A DNA stretch of 64,000 nucleotides from Streptomyces noursei (GTDB taxonomy: Bacteria > Actinomycetota > Actinomycetes > Streptomycetales > Streptomycetaceae), in contig NZ_LWBU01000090.1 of assembly GCF_001646665.1 (NCBI RefSeq), forward strand, positions 131,517 to 195,516. The letters are read 5' to 3'. Position numbers and translations under genes: made by a program. Shown here piece after piece: positions 1 to 8,123 of this stretch. The first letter of the stretch is position 1, and every line of letters begins with the position of its first letter. The notes beneath the pieces are model-generated. The model searched no databases, was not told where the DNA came from, and was given only the letters and a program-made list of their open reading frames with translations.

Positions 1-232
1 AACGCCACTTCTCCCCGGGCTCGAAGGTCCGCATCACCGGGTGTCCGGTGTCCTTGAAGTGCTTGGTGGCGTGCTGCCCCGCCGAGGAGTCGCAGCAGCC
101 GACGTGCCCGCACACCAGGCACAGCCGCAGCTGCACCGGGTGCGTCCCGTCCGCCGCGCACTCCGGACAGGTCCGCGACAGCGGGGCGGGCTCGGGCCGT
201 GGCAGTTCGGTCACGTGCAGGCACTCGCGCAT
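1..232 (-). CDS. UBP-type zinc finger protein (3' end cut by window edge)
   Basis: The reverse strand from an ATG at 232 reads as a ubiquitin-hydrolase-type (UBP) zinc finger. An early CPEC pair is followed by CLVCGHVGCCDSS, then HATKHF, then a GHPVMRTFEPGEKW segment, which is the usual spacing of Cys and His zinc ligands in this fold. In eukaryotes this finger binds the C-terminus of ubiquitin; in actinobacteria small stand-alone versions are common and their ligand is unknown. The C-terminus lies outside the window, so the length cannot be judged. It is divergent from the Na+/H+ antiporter gene, and from general knowledge the two families are often neighbours or fused. No strong ribosome-binding site precedes the ATG, so the start is the least certain part. 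Confidence 0.82.
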   Translation of the reverse strand, partial: MRECLHVTELPRPEPAPLSRTCPECAADGTHPVQLRLCLVCGHVGCCDSSAGQHATKHFKDTGHPVMRTFEPGEKWR

Positions 233-371
233 GATTGCCAGGTTACGAGGTGCCCCCGCCGTGGTGCACCAGGGCGGGGCCCCGGCGGTGCGCCGAGGCC
301 CCGGCGGTTGCCGACGAGGGGTGGCGGCAGGGCGAGACCCTGCGCCGCCACCGCCCGGGAGTGGGGAGACG

Positions 372-1970
372 ATGGACGCACTGTCATTGGTGGCGCTCGT
401 GGCGGTGAGCGCCGCGATCGCCGGGGCGGCCCGAAGGACGCCGGTGCCCGCGCCGCTGCTCCTGGTCGCGGCCGGGCTGGCGGCCGCCTACGTGCCGGGG
501 GTGCCGGACTACACCCTGGACCCGCACATCGTGCTCCCCCTGGTGCTGCCGCCGCTGCTGCACACGGCCGCGCTGGACTCCTCGTACCTGGACCTGCGGG
601 CCAACCTGCGGCCGGTCGCCCTGCTGTCGGTGGGCTACGTGCTCTTCGCGACGCTGGCCGTCGGCTACCTCGCCCACCTGATGGTGCCCGACCTGCCGCT
701 GACCGCCGCCCTGGTGCTGGGCGCCGTGATCGCCCCGCCGGACGCGGTGGCCGCCACCGCCATCGCCCGGCGCCTCGGCCTGCCCGGCCGGATCACCACG
801 ATCCTCCAGGGCGAGTCGCTGGTGAACGACGCGACCGCGATCACCGCCTACAAGGTGGCCCTCGCCGCGGCGGTCGGCGAGGGCGTCAGCTGGGCCGGCG
901 GCATCACCGAGTTCGCCGTCGCCGCGCTCGGCGGGATCGGCGTCGGGCTGGTCCTGATGGTGCCGATCCACTGGCTGCGCCGGTCCCTGCGCGAACCGCT
1001 GCTCCAGAACACCCTGTCGCTGCTGATCCCGTTCGTGGCCTACGCCGCCGCCGAGCGCGTCCACGCCTCCGGAGTCCTCGCGGTCGTCGTCGTCGCCCTG
1101 TACCTGGGGCACCGCTCCTGGCAGGTCGACTTCGCCACCCGCCTCCAGGAGGAGGCCGTGTGGAAGATGGTCGCCTTCGTGCTGGAGACGTCCGTCTTCG
1201 CGCTGATCGGGCTCCAGCTGCCCCACGTGGTGCGGGACCTCGGTGCCTACGGGACCGGCGAGGCCCTCCTGTACGCGGCCGGGGTCTTCCTCGCGGTCGT
1301 CGTCGTCCGGTTCGTCTGGGTCTTCCCCGCCACCTACCTGCCGCGGGCGCTGTCGCGCCGGGTCCGGGAGCGCGAGCCGGAGGTGGGCCTGGCCTCACCG
1401 GTGATCGTCGGCTGGGCGGGCATGCGGGGCGTGGTGTCGCTGGCGATCGCCTTCTCCATCCCGGTGACCGTCGCCGGCGAGGCGTTCCCCGCCCGGAACC
1501 TGGTGCTGTTCCTGACCTTCACCACGGTGATCGGCACCCTGGTGGTGCAGGGCCTCACCCTGCCGCCGCTGATCCGGGCGCTGAAACTGCCCGGCCGCGA
1601 CACCCGGGCCGAGACGCTGGCCGAGGCGCAGGCGCAGAGCGAGGCGTCGCGGGCCGCCGAGCGGCGGCTGGAGGAGCTCCTCGCCGACGAGCGCAACACC
1701 CTCCCCGAGCCCCTCGCCGACCGGCTGCGCACGGTCCTGGAACGGCGGCGCAACGCCGTGTGGGAGCGGCTGGGCGCGGCCAACCCGGTCACCGGCGAGT
1801 CGGCGGACGACACCTACCGCAGACTCGCGCGGGCGGTCATCGAAGCGGAACGCGAGGTCTTCGTCCGGCTGCGCGACGAGCGCCGCATCGACGACGAGAT
1901 GATGCGCACCCTGCTGCGCCGCCTGGACCTGGAGGAGGCCGCCGCCTACCGGGAGGCCGCCGACGACTGA
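372..1970 (+). CDS. CPA1-family Na+/H+ antiporter
   Basis: A 532-residue polytopic membrane protein that should exchange Na+ (or K+) for protons and so contribute to pH and salt homeostasis. About a dozen hydrophobic segments fill the first 400 residues. The family signatures are visible: an AVIAPPDAVAATAI segment and GESLVNDATAI, which carry the acidic and Asn-Asp residues of the ion site in NhaP-type antiporters. The last 130 residues are a charged, cytosolic helical tail. The ATG at 372 follows GGGGAGAC; the frame is open upstream, but that stretch has no membrane segments and overlaps the divergent zinc-finger gene. The 3' end overlaps the convergent PLP-enzyme gene by 25 bp. Confidence 0.93.
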   Translation: MDALSLVALVAVSAAIAGAARRTPVPAPLLLVAAGLAAAYVPGVPDYTLDPHIVLPLVLPPLLHTAALDSSYLDLRANLRPVALLSVGYVLFATLAVGYLAHLMVPDLPLTAALVLGAVIAPPDAVAATAIARRLGLPGRITTILQGESLVNDATAITAYKVALAAAVGEGVSWAGGITEFAVAALGGIGVGLVLMVPIHWLRRSLREPLLQNTLSLLIPFVAYAAAERVHASGVLAVVVVALYLGHRSWQVDFATRLQEEAVWKMVAFVLETSVFALIGLQLPHVVRDLGAYGTGEALLYAAGVFLAVVVVRFVWVFPATYLPRALSRRVREREPEVGLASPVIVGWAGMRGVVSLAIAFSIPVTVAGEAFPARNLVLFLTFTTVIGTLVVQGLTLPPLIRALKLPGRDTRAETLAEAQAQSEASRAAERRLEELLADERNTLPEPLADRLRTVLERRRNAVWERLGAANPVTGESADDTYRRLARAVIEAEREVFVRLRDERRIDDEMMRTLLRRLDLEEAAAYREAADD

Positions 1971-2869
1971 GACGCCTCCGGGCGGCCGGTGACCACCGCG
2001 GCGAGGGCCGTGCCGGCGGGGAAGGCGCCCTCCTCGGCGAGGGTCACGAGCCCGTACAGCATTTTGGCGACATATATGCGCTCGATGGCGAGTCCGTGCC
2101 GTGCCTCGAAGTCGGTGGCGAACGCCTCCAGCTCGGGCGGGGTACGGGCGTAGCCGCCGAAGTGGAACCGTTCGTCGAGGCTCCAGGCGCCCGCCGGCCC
2201 GCCGAACGCCGCCTGCTGGAGCGCCCGTATCTCCCCGCCCAGGAACCCGCCCCGGAGCACCGGCACGCCCACCGTCCTGCGGTCGTCGCCGAGTCCGGCC
2301 GCGAGGCCGGCGAGCGTGCCTCCCGTGCCGCAGGCGACCGCCGCCACGTCCACGCCCCGGTCGCGCAGCTCCCGCCCCAGCTCCGCGCAGCCGCGCACGG
2401 CCAGGGCGTTGCTGCCGCCCTCGGGGACGACGACGCTGTCCGGGGGCGCCTGGCGCAGCAGGCGTGCCAGCACCTCGGGGTCGCCCTTGGCCCGGTACGT
2501 CGCGCGGTCGACGAACAGCAGCCGCATCCCGTCCGCCGCGCACCGGGCGAGCGACGGGTTCAGGGGCCGCCCGGCCAGCTCGTCGCCCCGGACCACCCCG
2601 GTCGTGGGGAAGCTCAGCAGGCGCCCGGCGGCGGCCGTGGCGCGCAGGTGGTTGGAGTAGGCGCCGCCGAAGGTGAGCACCGGCCGCCCGGCCGCGGCGG
2701 CCAGGTTCGGCGCCAGCTTGCGCCACTTGTTGCCCGGCAGGTCCGGGTGGATCAGGTCGTCGCGCTTGAGCAGCAGCCGCACGCCGTGCCGGGTGAAGCG
2801 CTCGTCGTCGACCGGCTCCAGGGGGGAGGGGAGGAGCGGGTCGAGGGAGGAGGGGCCGAGCGCGTTCAC
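1946..2869 (-). CDS. ACC deaminase / D-cysteine desulfhydrase family PLP enzyme
   Basis: A 307-residue fold-type II pyridoxal-phosphate enzyme. The LKRDDL...GNKWRKL block near residues 34-52 is diagnostic of the 1-aminocyclopropane-1-carboxylate deaminase / D-cysteine desulfhydrase group, with Lys48 the expected Schiff-base residue. TFGGAYSNH and the Gly-rich CGTGGTLAG phosphate loop follow. The residues that separate deaminase from desulfhydrase activity cannot be assigned safely by eye; desulfhydrase-type activity is the commoner outcome in actinomycetes. The start is a GTG without a clear ribosome-binding site. It begins 10 bp after the amidase gene on the same strand, so the two are probably co-transcribed. 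Its 3' end overlaps the antiporter gene convergently by 25 bp. Confidence 0.87.
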   Translation of the reverse strand: MNALGPSSLDPLLPSPLEPVDDERFTRHGVRLLLKRDDLIHPDLPGNKWRKLAPNLAAAAGRPVLTFGGAYSNHLRATAAAGRLLSFPTTGVVRGDELAGRPLNPSLARCAADGMRLLFVDRATYRAKGDPEVLARLLRQAPPDSVVVPEGGSNALAVRGCAELGRELRDRGVDVAAVACGTGGTLAGLAAGLGDDRRTVGVPVLRGGFLGGEIRALQQAAFGGPAGAWSLDERFHFGGYARTPPELEAFATDFEARHGLAIERIYVAKMLYGLVTLAEEGAFPAGTALAAVVTGRPEASQSSAASR

Positions 2870-2879
2870 CCGGCCATTG

Positions 2880-3470
2880 TCACTTCAGCCGCTCCGCGAT
2901 GCGTGCCCGCATGGTCTTCATGGAGAACCCGCGCGGATCGACCTTGCCCGGCTGCCACTCCAGGTGGCCGATGACCGAGCGGGCGGTCCAGCCGTGCCGG
3001 CGGCAGATCGCCGCCGCCGCCTTCTCGATGGCCAGCAGCTGCGCCTCGGGCCACGGGTCCTCGCCGTCACCGAGGTTCTCGCACTCGAATCCGTAGAAGT
3101 GGGCGTTGCCGTCGACGTTCGCCTGGTTGTCGTGCGGCAGCGCCTTCTCGGCGATCACCGCCCGCAGGACGTCGCGGTCGCCCTTGCCGGCGTGGTTGGC
3201 ACGGCCGTGGCCGACCAGGTGGACGTGGCCGTCCTTGGTGATCACGCCGTGGCAGAGCGGGCCGGGCAGACCGGGGCGGCCGTCCCGGCACAGACGGACG
3301 GTGTGGTCCCGGCCCTTGGTGACGGTGTGGTGGATCATCACGCCGTGCACCGGCCCCCAGGGGCCCTTGTGGTTGCGGTTGTGGGTGCGCCAGTCGCCGA
3401 CCTCGACGACGGTGAGGCCCTCGTCGCGCAGCGCGTCGAGAATGCCGTTCGCGGACATGGGTGGGGCCAT
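2880..3470 (-). CDS. N-acetylmuramoyl-L-alanine amidase (PGRP/amidase_2)
   Basis: A 196-residue zinc amidase that should cut the bond between muramic acid and L-Ala in peptidoglycan. The fold is recognisable from VMIHHTVTKG (first zinc histidine), the substrate-groove segment LVGHGRANHAGKG, GFECENLG, and a late GHLEWQPGKVDPRG block that carries another metal histidine and the conserved post-catalytic Lys. There is no obvious signal peptide, so it either stays in the cytosol as a recycling enzyme or leaves by another route. The ATG at 3470 was chosen because an AGGAGG lies 4 nt upstream; an internal ATG at 3458 is the alternative. It is divergent from the encapsulin gene across about 250 bp. 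Confidence 0.9.
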   Translation of the reverse strand: MAPPMSANGILDALRDEGLTVVEVGDWRTHNRNHKGPWGPVHGVMIHHTVTKGRDHTVRLCRDGRPGLPGPLCHGVITKDGHVHLVGHGRANHAGKGDRDVLRAVIAEKALPHDNQANVDGNAHFYGFECENLGDGEDPWPEAQLLAIEKAAAAICRRHGWTARSVIGHLEWQPGKVDPRGFSMKTMRARIAERLK

Positions 3471-3722
3471 GCCGCCTCCTTCGGTTCGTTCCTGTGGCGG
3501 TTCTACCCGTGGGGTACGGAACGCGGCGCCCGGAGACTCACTGTTCGGGCGGCGTGCGAGCCGATCCGGACAGTCGCCCCTGGGGCGCCTGGGGAACGGG
3601 GAAACGCGTGTCATGCCCAGTGGGTGAAGATCCAGTCTCGCTCATTTGTGTAATGGCGCCGACACGGAGGGTGCTGAAAGGCTTTTCCTCTGAAGGTCAG
3701 ACCATGATCGAGAGGGATGTTC

Positions 3723-5138
3723 ATGTCGGTTGGTTCGGTTGGCGAGGAAGTCCGCTCGGAGCAGGGGTCACCGCAGCAGAGTCTCGGTACGGCCGCCGCG
3801 CGGAACCTGGCGACCACCACCAAGTCGGTACCGCAGATGCAGGAGATCACCTCCCGGTGGCTGCTGCGGATGCTTCCGTGGGTGCAGGTGCAGGGCGGTA
3901 CGTACCGGGTGAACCGGCGGCTCAGCTACTCGGTGGGCGACGGACGCGTGACGTTCGTGCAGACCGGTGCGCGGGTCGCGGTGATCCCGGACGAGCTGCG
4001 GGAGCTGCCGGCCCTGCGCGGCTACGAGGACGACGCCGCGCTCGGCGAGCTGGCCCAGCGCTGCACGCAGCGGGAGTTCGCCGCGGGCGAGGTGATCGCC
4101 GAGGCGGGCGCCGCGACGGACCGGGTGTTCCTGCTGGCGCACGGCAGGGTGGAGCAGGTCGGCACCGGCCCGTACGGCGACGAGGCGGTCCTCGGGGTCC
4201 TCGCCGACGGCGCCTACTTCGGTGACGGCTGCCTGGCCGACCGGGACGCCACCTGGGACTGGACGGCGCGCGCCGCCACCGCGTGCACCGTGCTGGAGCT
4301 CACCCGCGCCGACGTGACCAACCTCGCGGACCGCGCCGAGTCGCTGGCCGGGCACCTGGCCGCGCTGGCCGCCCTGCCGCACCAGCGCACCAACAAGTAC
4401 GGCGAGAAGGCCATCGACCTGTCGGCCGGACACGTGGGCGAGGCGGTCGTCCCGCACACCTACGTCGACTACGAGGCCTCCCCCCGGGAGTACGAACTGA
4501 GCGTCGCGCAGACCGTGCTGAAGGTCCACAGCCGGGTCGCCGACCTCTACAACCAGCCGATGAACCAGACCGAGCAGCAGTTGCGGCTCACCGTCGAGGC
4601 GCTGCGCGAGCGCCAGGAGCACGAGCTGATCAACAACCGGGAGTTCGGGCTGCTCTCCAACTGCGACTACGGGCAGCGGCTCCAGCCGCACGACGGGGTG
4701 CCCGGTCCGGACGACATGGACGAGCTGCTCTCCCGCCGCCGCGGCAACAAGATGTTCCTCGCGCACCCGCGCGCCATCGCGGCCTTCGGCCGGGAGTGCA
4801 ACCGGCGGGGCCTGGTGCCCGGCACGGTCGACGTCGCGGGGCACCAGATCCCCGCGTGGCGCGGCGTGCCGATCTTCCCGTGCAACAAGATCCCGATCTC
4901 CGACGCCCGCACGACCAGCATCCTCTGCATGCGTACGGGCGAGTCCGACCAGGGAGTCATCGGCCTCCACCAGACGGGCATCCCCGACGAGATCGAACCG
5001 AGCCTGTCGGTCCGGTTCATGGGCATCGACGAGCAGGCGATCATCTCCTACCTGGTCACCGCCTACTACTCGGCGGCGATCCTCGTCCCCGACGCCCTCG
5101 GCGTCCTGGAGAACGTGGAGGTCAGCCGCTGGCACTGA
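3723..5138 (+). CDS. Family 2B encapsulin nanocompartment shell protein
   Basis: A 471-residue protein of the HK97-fold encapsulin family 2, variant B, which self-assembles into a protein cage that houses an enzyme. The first ~85 residues (ending near the [14 protein letters not shown] motif) and the segment from about 215 to the end ([14 protein letters not shown], the [16 protein letters not shown] helix, [42 protein letters not shown]) match the shell family as I recall it. Between them, about residues 92-205, lies a Crp/cyclic-nucleotide-binding-like beta-roll ([36 protein letters not shown]), the defining insert of type 2B. The canonical phosphate-binding arginine of the roll appears replaced by Trp in the [10 protein letters not shown] segment. 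The ATG at 3723 sits 5 nt after GAGGGA; an in-frame ATG at 3717 overlaps that site. The next gene is a cargo-type prenyl synthase. Confidence 0.92.
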   Translation: MSVGSVGEEVRSEQGSPQQSLGTAAARNLATTTKSVPQMQEITSRWLLRMLPWVQVQGGTYRVNRRLSYSVGDGRVTFVQTGARVAVIPDELRELPALRGYEDDAALGELAQRCTQREFAAGEVIAEAGAATDRVFLLAHGRVEQVGTGPYGDEAVLGVLADGAYFGDGCLADRDATWDWTARAATACTVLELTRADVTNLADRAESLAGHLAALAALPHQRTNKYGEKAIDLSAGHVGEAVVPHTYVDYEASPREYELSVAQTVLKVHSRVADLYNQPMNQTEQQLRLTVEALRERQEHELINNREFGLLSNCDYGQRLQPHDGVPGPDDMDELLSRRRGNKMFLAHPRAIAAFGRECNRRGLVPGTVDVAGHQIPAWRGVPIFPCNKIPISDARTTSILCMRTGESDQGVIGLHQTGIPDEIEPSLSVRFMGIDEQAIISYLVTAYYSAAILVPDALGVLENVEVSRWH

Positions 5139-5181
5139 CACCCGCCGCCGCGCCGCGGCGCCCACCCGGGCGCCGGGCGAG

Positions 5182-5213
5182 GGGGTCCGGTGCCCGGGCG
5201 GGCACCGGACCCC
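5182..5213 (+). terminator. Strong hairpin between encapsulin and cargo genes
   Basis: A perfect 13-bp inverted repeat (GGGGTCCGGTGCC at 5182-5194 and its complement at 5201-5213) with a 6-nt loop. No T-run follows, as is usual in streptomycete terminators. It sits about 45 bp after the shell stop codon and 140 bp before the cargo start, so it could reduce read-through from shell to cargo and set their ratio, or protect the shell mRNA 3' end. Confidence 0.6.
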
Positions 5214-5353
5214 GCGGCGGTACCGGCGGGCGTCCGGCGCCGCCCCGCGGGCGGCACGGCCGCCGGCCGCGCTCCCGCGCCCCGGCGGCGAGCCGGGCGC
5301 GGGGCCGGCGCCCCACCTGCCTCCTGTGCGTTTCGTTGCCTAAGGAAGTGACT

Positions 5354-6400
5354 GTGACCAGCACGGATACCGCGACGGCCGAGGGCCGGGGGGCCGCGGT
5401 GCTCCTCGACCGGACCCGTACGGTCGTCACCCCCCAGCTGCGCTCCACGGTGGAGACGCTCCCCGGTTCCATACGGCGCGTGGCGATGTACCACTTCGGC
5501 TGGGAGGACCCGGACGGCACGCCCTCCGCCGGGCAGGCCGGCAAGGCGATCCGGCCCGCGCTCGTGCTCGCCGCCGCGCGGGCGCTCGGGGGCGACCCGC
5601 ACACCGCCGTCCGGGCGGCGGCCGCCGTGGAGCTCGCGCACAACTTCACGCTCCTCCACGACGACATCGTCGACGAGGACCCCACCCGCCGGAGCAGGCC
5701 CACCGCCTGGACCGTCTTCGGCATGCCGGATGCGCTGATCGCCGGCGACGCCATGCTCGCCCTCGCCCTGCGGCTGCTCGCCGAGGACCGGCATCCTGCC
5801 GCGGCCGCCGCCTCCGCCCGGCTCGCGGCCTGCGTGATCGAGCTGTGCGCCGGCCAGCAGGCGGACTGCGCCTTCGAGGGGCGGGGGCCGCACGAGGTGT
5901 CGCTCGACGAGTGCCTCGCCATGGCCACGGCCAAGACGGGCGCGCTGCTCGGCTGCGCGTGCGCCCTCGGCGCGCTCTACGCGGGCGCGGGGGAGGCGGA
6001 GGTCGCGGCGATGGACGCGTTCGGGCGGGAAGCGGGCCTGGCCTTCCAGCTGATCGACGACCTGATCGGCATCTGGGGCGACCCCGAGCGGACGGGCAAG
6101 CCCGCCGGCGCGGACCTGGCCGCCCACAAGAAGTCCCTGCCGGTGGTCGCCGCCCTCGGCTCCGGCACGCCCGCCGGCGCCGAACTGGCGGAGCTGTACG
6201 GGGGGCCCGCCCTGGACGGGGCCGGTGTGCGGCGCGCCGCGGACGCGGTGGAGCGGGCGGGCGGCCGCGACTGGGCGCAGGCGGAGGCGGCCGACCGGAT
6301 GGCGGGGGCGGTGCAGCAGCTGTCGAGGGCGGTGCCGGACCTGACGGCGGCCGGTGACCTGCTGGCCCTCGCGGAGTTCGTGACCCGCCGCACCCGCTGA
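5354..6400 (+). CDS. Polyprenyl diphosphate synthase, probable encapsulin cargo
   Basis: A 348-residue trans-isoprenyl diphosphate synthase that should condense isopentenyl diphosphate with allylic diphosphates. The first Asp-rich motif DDIVDED begins at residue 103 and the second, DDLIGIWGD, at residue 235; GKAIRPALVLAAARAL supplies the diphosphate-binding Lys-Arg. The N-terminal ~30 residues are short and Ser/Thr/Ala-rich, and the YHFGWEDPDG segment near residue 46 is, from memory, characteristic of polyprenyl synthases paired with family 2 encapsulins. The GTG at 5354 is preferred because AAGGA lies 7 nt upstream; the in-frame GTG at 5348 is too close to it. Product chain length cannot be read from the sequence. 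No terpene cyclase or C-methyltransferase is next to it. Confidence 0.9.
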   Translation: MTSTDTATAEGRGAAVLLDRTRTVVTPQLRSTVETLPGSIRRVAMYHFGWEDPDGTPSAGQAGKAIRPALVLAAARALGGDPHTAVRAAAAVELAHNFTLLHDDIVDEDPTRRSRPTAWTVFGMPDALIAGDAMLALALRLLAEDRHPAAAAASARLAACVIELCAGQQADCAFEGRGPHEVSLDECLAMATAKTGALLGCACALGALYAGAGEAEVAAMDAFGREAGLAFQLIDDLIGIWGDPERTGKPAGADLAAHKKSLPVVAALGSGTPAGAELAELYGGPALDGAGVRRAADAVERAGGRDWAQAEAADRMAGAVQQLSRAVPDLTAAGDLLALAEFVTRRTR

Positions 6401-6765
6401 CGGCGCCCGCCGCGGGGTGGGGCGTCATCCGCCGGCCCGCGGGCGGCCGGCCGGCCGGTCCGTGGTGGTCGATCAGACCCGGGTGCGGCCCCGGCCTCCG
6501 CCCGCCGGCCCGGGGACGGCCGTCCATCGGTCCGTACCGCGGGCCGGGCATGCTCGTCGGCCCGAGGGCTGCCGATCGGCGTGCCTGCACGTCGGACGTG
6601 CCGCCGTGGCCCGGCTCCGTGCGCCCCGGCCGGGCGCCGGCCGGGGGCCTGCGCCGAGCCCGTGCTGTGCGCCAACGGGAGCCTGCACGAGCCCGGGTGC
6701 GGCCCCGGCCGCGCCCGCCGGGCGCCCCGCCGGCCCCCCCCGGCCGCTCCGTCCCGCCCGGCGGT
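6401..6765. other. 365-bp gene-free stretch with a distant direct repeat
   Basis: This very GC-rich gap separates the cargo synthase from the TetR gene, which converge on it. No reading frame has a convincing start or family match. It contains two copies of the 19-mer CCCGGGTGCGGCCCCGGCC at 6478-6496 and 6692-6710, each followed by a related CGCCCGCCGG stretch. The function is unknown. Confidence 0.55.
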
Positions 6766-7341
6766 CTAGGCGGCGGGCACGATGGCGTCGACCACCGTCT
6801 TCACGATCCGATCCAGCTCCTCCTCGGAGAGCACCCCGGGCAGGGTGAAGTGCTCCAGCAGCACACCGGTCATCGCCAGGTACAGCACCAGCACCGTGTC
6901 CGCGTCGCCCGGCAGCCCCGAGGCGAGGTGGAAGCGGACGTTCTCGTCGAGTTCCGCGCGGACCACGCGGGTCAGCTCGGCCTGGAGGGCGGGCCGCCGG
7001 GTGGCCTCCAGCCGCAGCTCCAGCAGGGCCAGGTAGCCGGTGCGCTCGGCCGTGATCCGCCGTACCAGCCACTTCATCAGCTCGGTGACCAGCGCGCGGT
7101 TCGGCTCGGGCCGCATCGCCGCGTCGACCGTCTCCGGCGCGGGGACCAGGCGTGCGTGGATGCGTGAACCGGCCTGGGTGAGCAGGTCGTCGCGGTCGGC
7201 GAAGTAGTTGGACGACGTGCCCGCCGGCACGCCCGCCCGGGCGTCCACGGCCCGGAAGGTCAGCCCGCGGGCGCCCTCCGCCGCCAGGACGTCGATGGCG
7301 GCGTCCAGCAGTGCCGTTCTGCGTTCCGGATTCCTCGCCAT
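6766..7341 (-). CDS. TetR-family transcriptional regulator
   Basis: A 191-residue TetR-type repressor. The N-terminal 50 residues form the DNA-binding domain (RRTALLDAAIDVLAAEGARGLTFRAVDARAGV, then GTSSNYFADRDDLL for the recognition helix and following turn). The rest is an all-helical ligand-binding and dimerisation domain whose ligand cannot be inferred. It is divergent from the RibD-type reductase gene with about 130 bp between, and an imperfect dyad lies in that gap, so it probably represses itself and the reductase. Confidence 0.92.
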   Translation of the reverse strand: MARNPERRTALLDAAIDVLAAEGARGLTFRAVDARAGVPAGTSSNYFADRDDLLTQAGSRIHARLVPAPETVDAAMRPEPNRALVTELMKWLVRRITAERTGYLALLELRLEATRRPALQAELTRVVRAELDENVRFHLASGLPGDADTVLVLYLAMTGVLLEHFTLPGVLSEEELDRIVKTVVDAIVPAA

Positions 7342-7370
7342 ACGGCGGCCTCCCGAGATCTCCCTTGCGT

Positions 7371-7406
7371 AACCACTACACCTGGAGCACTATAGCTGTC
7401 GTGGTT
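7371..7406. promoter_or_regulatory. Candidate TetR operator in divergent intergenic region
   Basis: AACCACTACA at 7371-7380 and TGTCGTGGTT at 7397-7406 form 10-bp arms matching at 9 of 10 positions around a 16-bp centre. On the plus strand TTGCGT (7365-7370) and CACTAT (7388-7393), 17 bp apart, are a plausible -35/-10 pair overlapped by the dyad, as expected for a repressor site. Confidence 0.5.
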
Positions 7407-7471
7407 GAGGCCGTGGCGGCGAGTACGTCCCGTCACGGCTTTCCGGTACGACGACAACGGGGGACATCCGT

Positions 7472-8059
7472 ATGCGCAAGCTCACCTACTTCGTCGCGTG
7501 TTCGATCGACGGCTTCATCGGCGATCCCGGCGGCGACGCCTCCTCGATGTTCCGGTTCGTCGGGGACGGCTACCTGGCCTGGCTCTCCTCCGAGTACCCC
7601 GACACCATCGCGGGCCCGGGACGGGAGGCGATGGGTATCGCCGGAGTGGAGAACAGGCACTTCGACACCGTGATCCAGGGGCGGGGCAGCTACCAGCTCG
7701 GCCTGGACGCCGATCTTCCCAGCCCTTACGGGCACCTGCGGGAGATCGTCGTCTCGCGCAGCCTGAAGGACTCGCCCCACCCCAACGTGGAGATCGTCGC
7801 CGGCGACGTCGTCGGCCGGGTCCGCGAGCTCAAGGCCGAGGACGGCGGGCTGGGGATCTGGCTCTGCGGCGGCTCCGTCGTCGCGGGCCAGCTGCTCGAT
7901 GAGGTCGACGAGCTGGTGATCAAGACCTATCCCCAGGTGTACGGCGCGGGCATGCCGATGTTCGGCGGCGGCGACTTCTCCGTGACGGACTTCGCCCTGG
8001 ACGCGGTGCGGTCCTTCGACAACGGCGTCGTGGTCCGGTGGTACAGCCGGAAGCGGTGA
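7472..8059 (+). CDS. Dihydrofolate reductase / RibD C-terminal family protein
   Basis: A 195-residue single-domain reductase of the RibD-C/DHFR-like superfamily, a Rossmann-type fold binding NADPH. It opens with RKLTYFVACSIDGFIG, the usual first strand and loop, has a VSRSL strand, and later the GIWLCGGSVVAGQLL segment whose CGG turn contacts the cofactor phosphate. The substrate is unknown; these proteins are generally not true folate reductases. The ATG at 7472 is preceded by a GGGGGA box about 9 nt upstream. It is divergent from a TetR regulator that probably controls it. Confidence 0.88.
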   Translation: MRKLTYFVACSIDGFIGDPGGDASSMFRFVGDGYLAWLSSEYPDTIAGPGREAMGIAGVENRHFDTVIQGRGSYQLGLDADLPSPYGHLREIVVSRSLKDSPHPNVEIVAGDVVGRVRELKAEDGGLGIWLCGGSVVAGQLLDEVDELVIKTYPQVYGAGMPMFGGGDFSVTDFALDAVRSFDNGVVVRWYSRKR

Positions 8060-8123
8060 CCCTCCCGGCCGCTCCGGACGACGCTGCCTGTCCGGTTTGT
8101 CCAAAACGCAATATTCTGGACGC

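Noticed and set aside
41..2974. Very long open frame on the plus strand crossing several genes
   Set aside because: Arg/Gly/Pro-dominated translation with no family signature; it is the GC-rich shadow of the antiporter and of the genes on the minus strand.
3611..3722. Promoter of the encapsulin gene at TGTAAT (3649-3654)
   Set aside because: The -10-like hexamer lacks any acceptable -35 partner, so it was not listed as a feature.
5139..5353. Small gene between shell and cargo
   Set aside because: The open frame through here is the extended upstream reading of the cargo frame with no start, ribosome-binding site or composition of a real gene.
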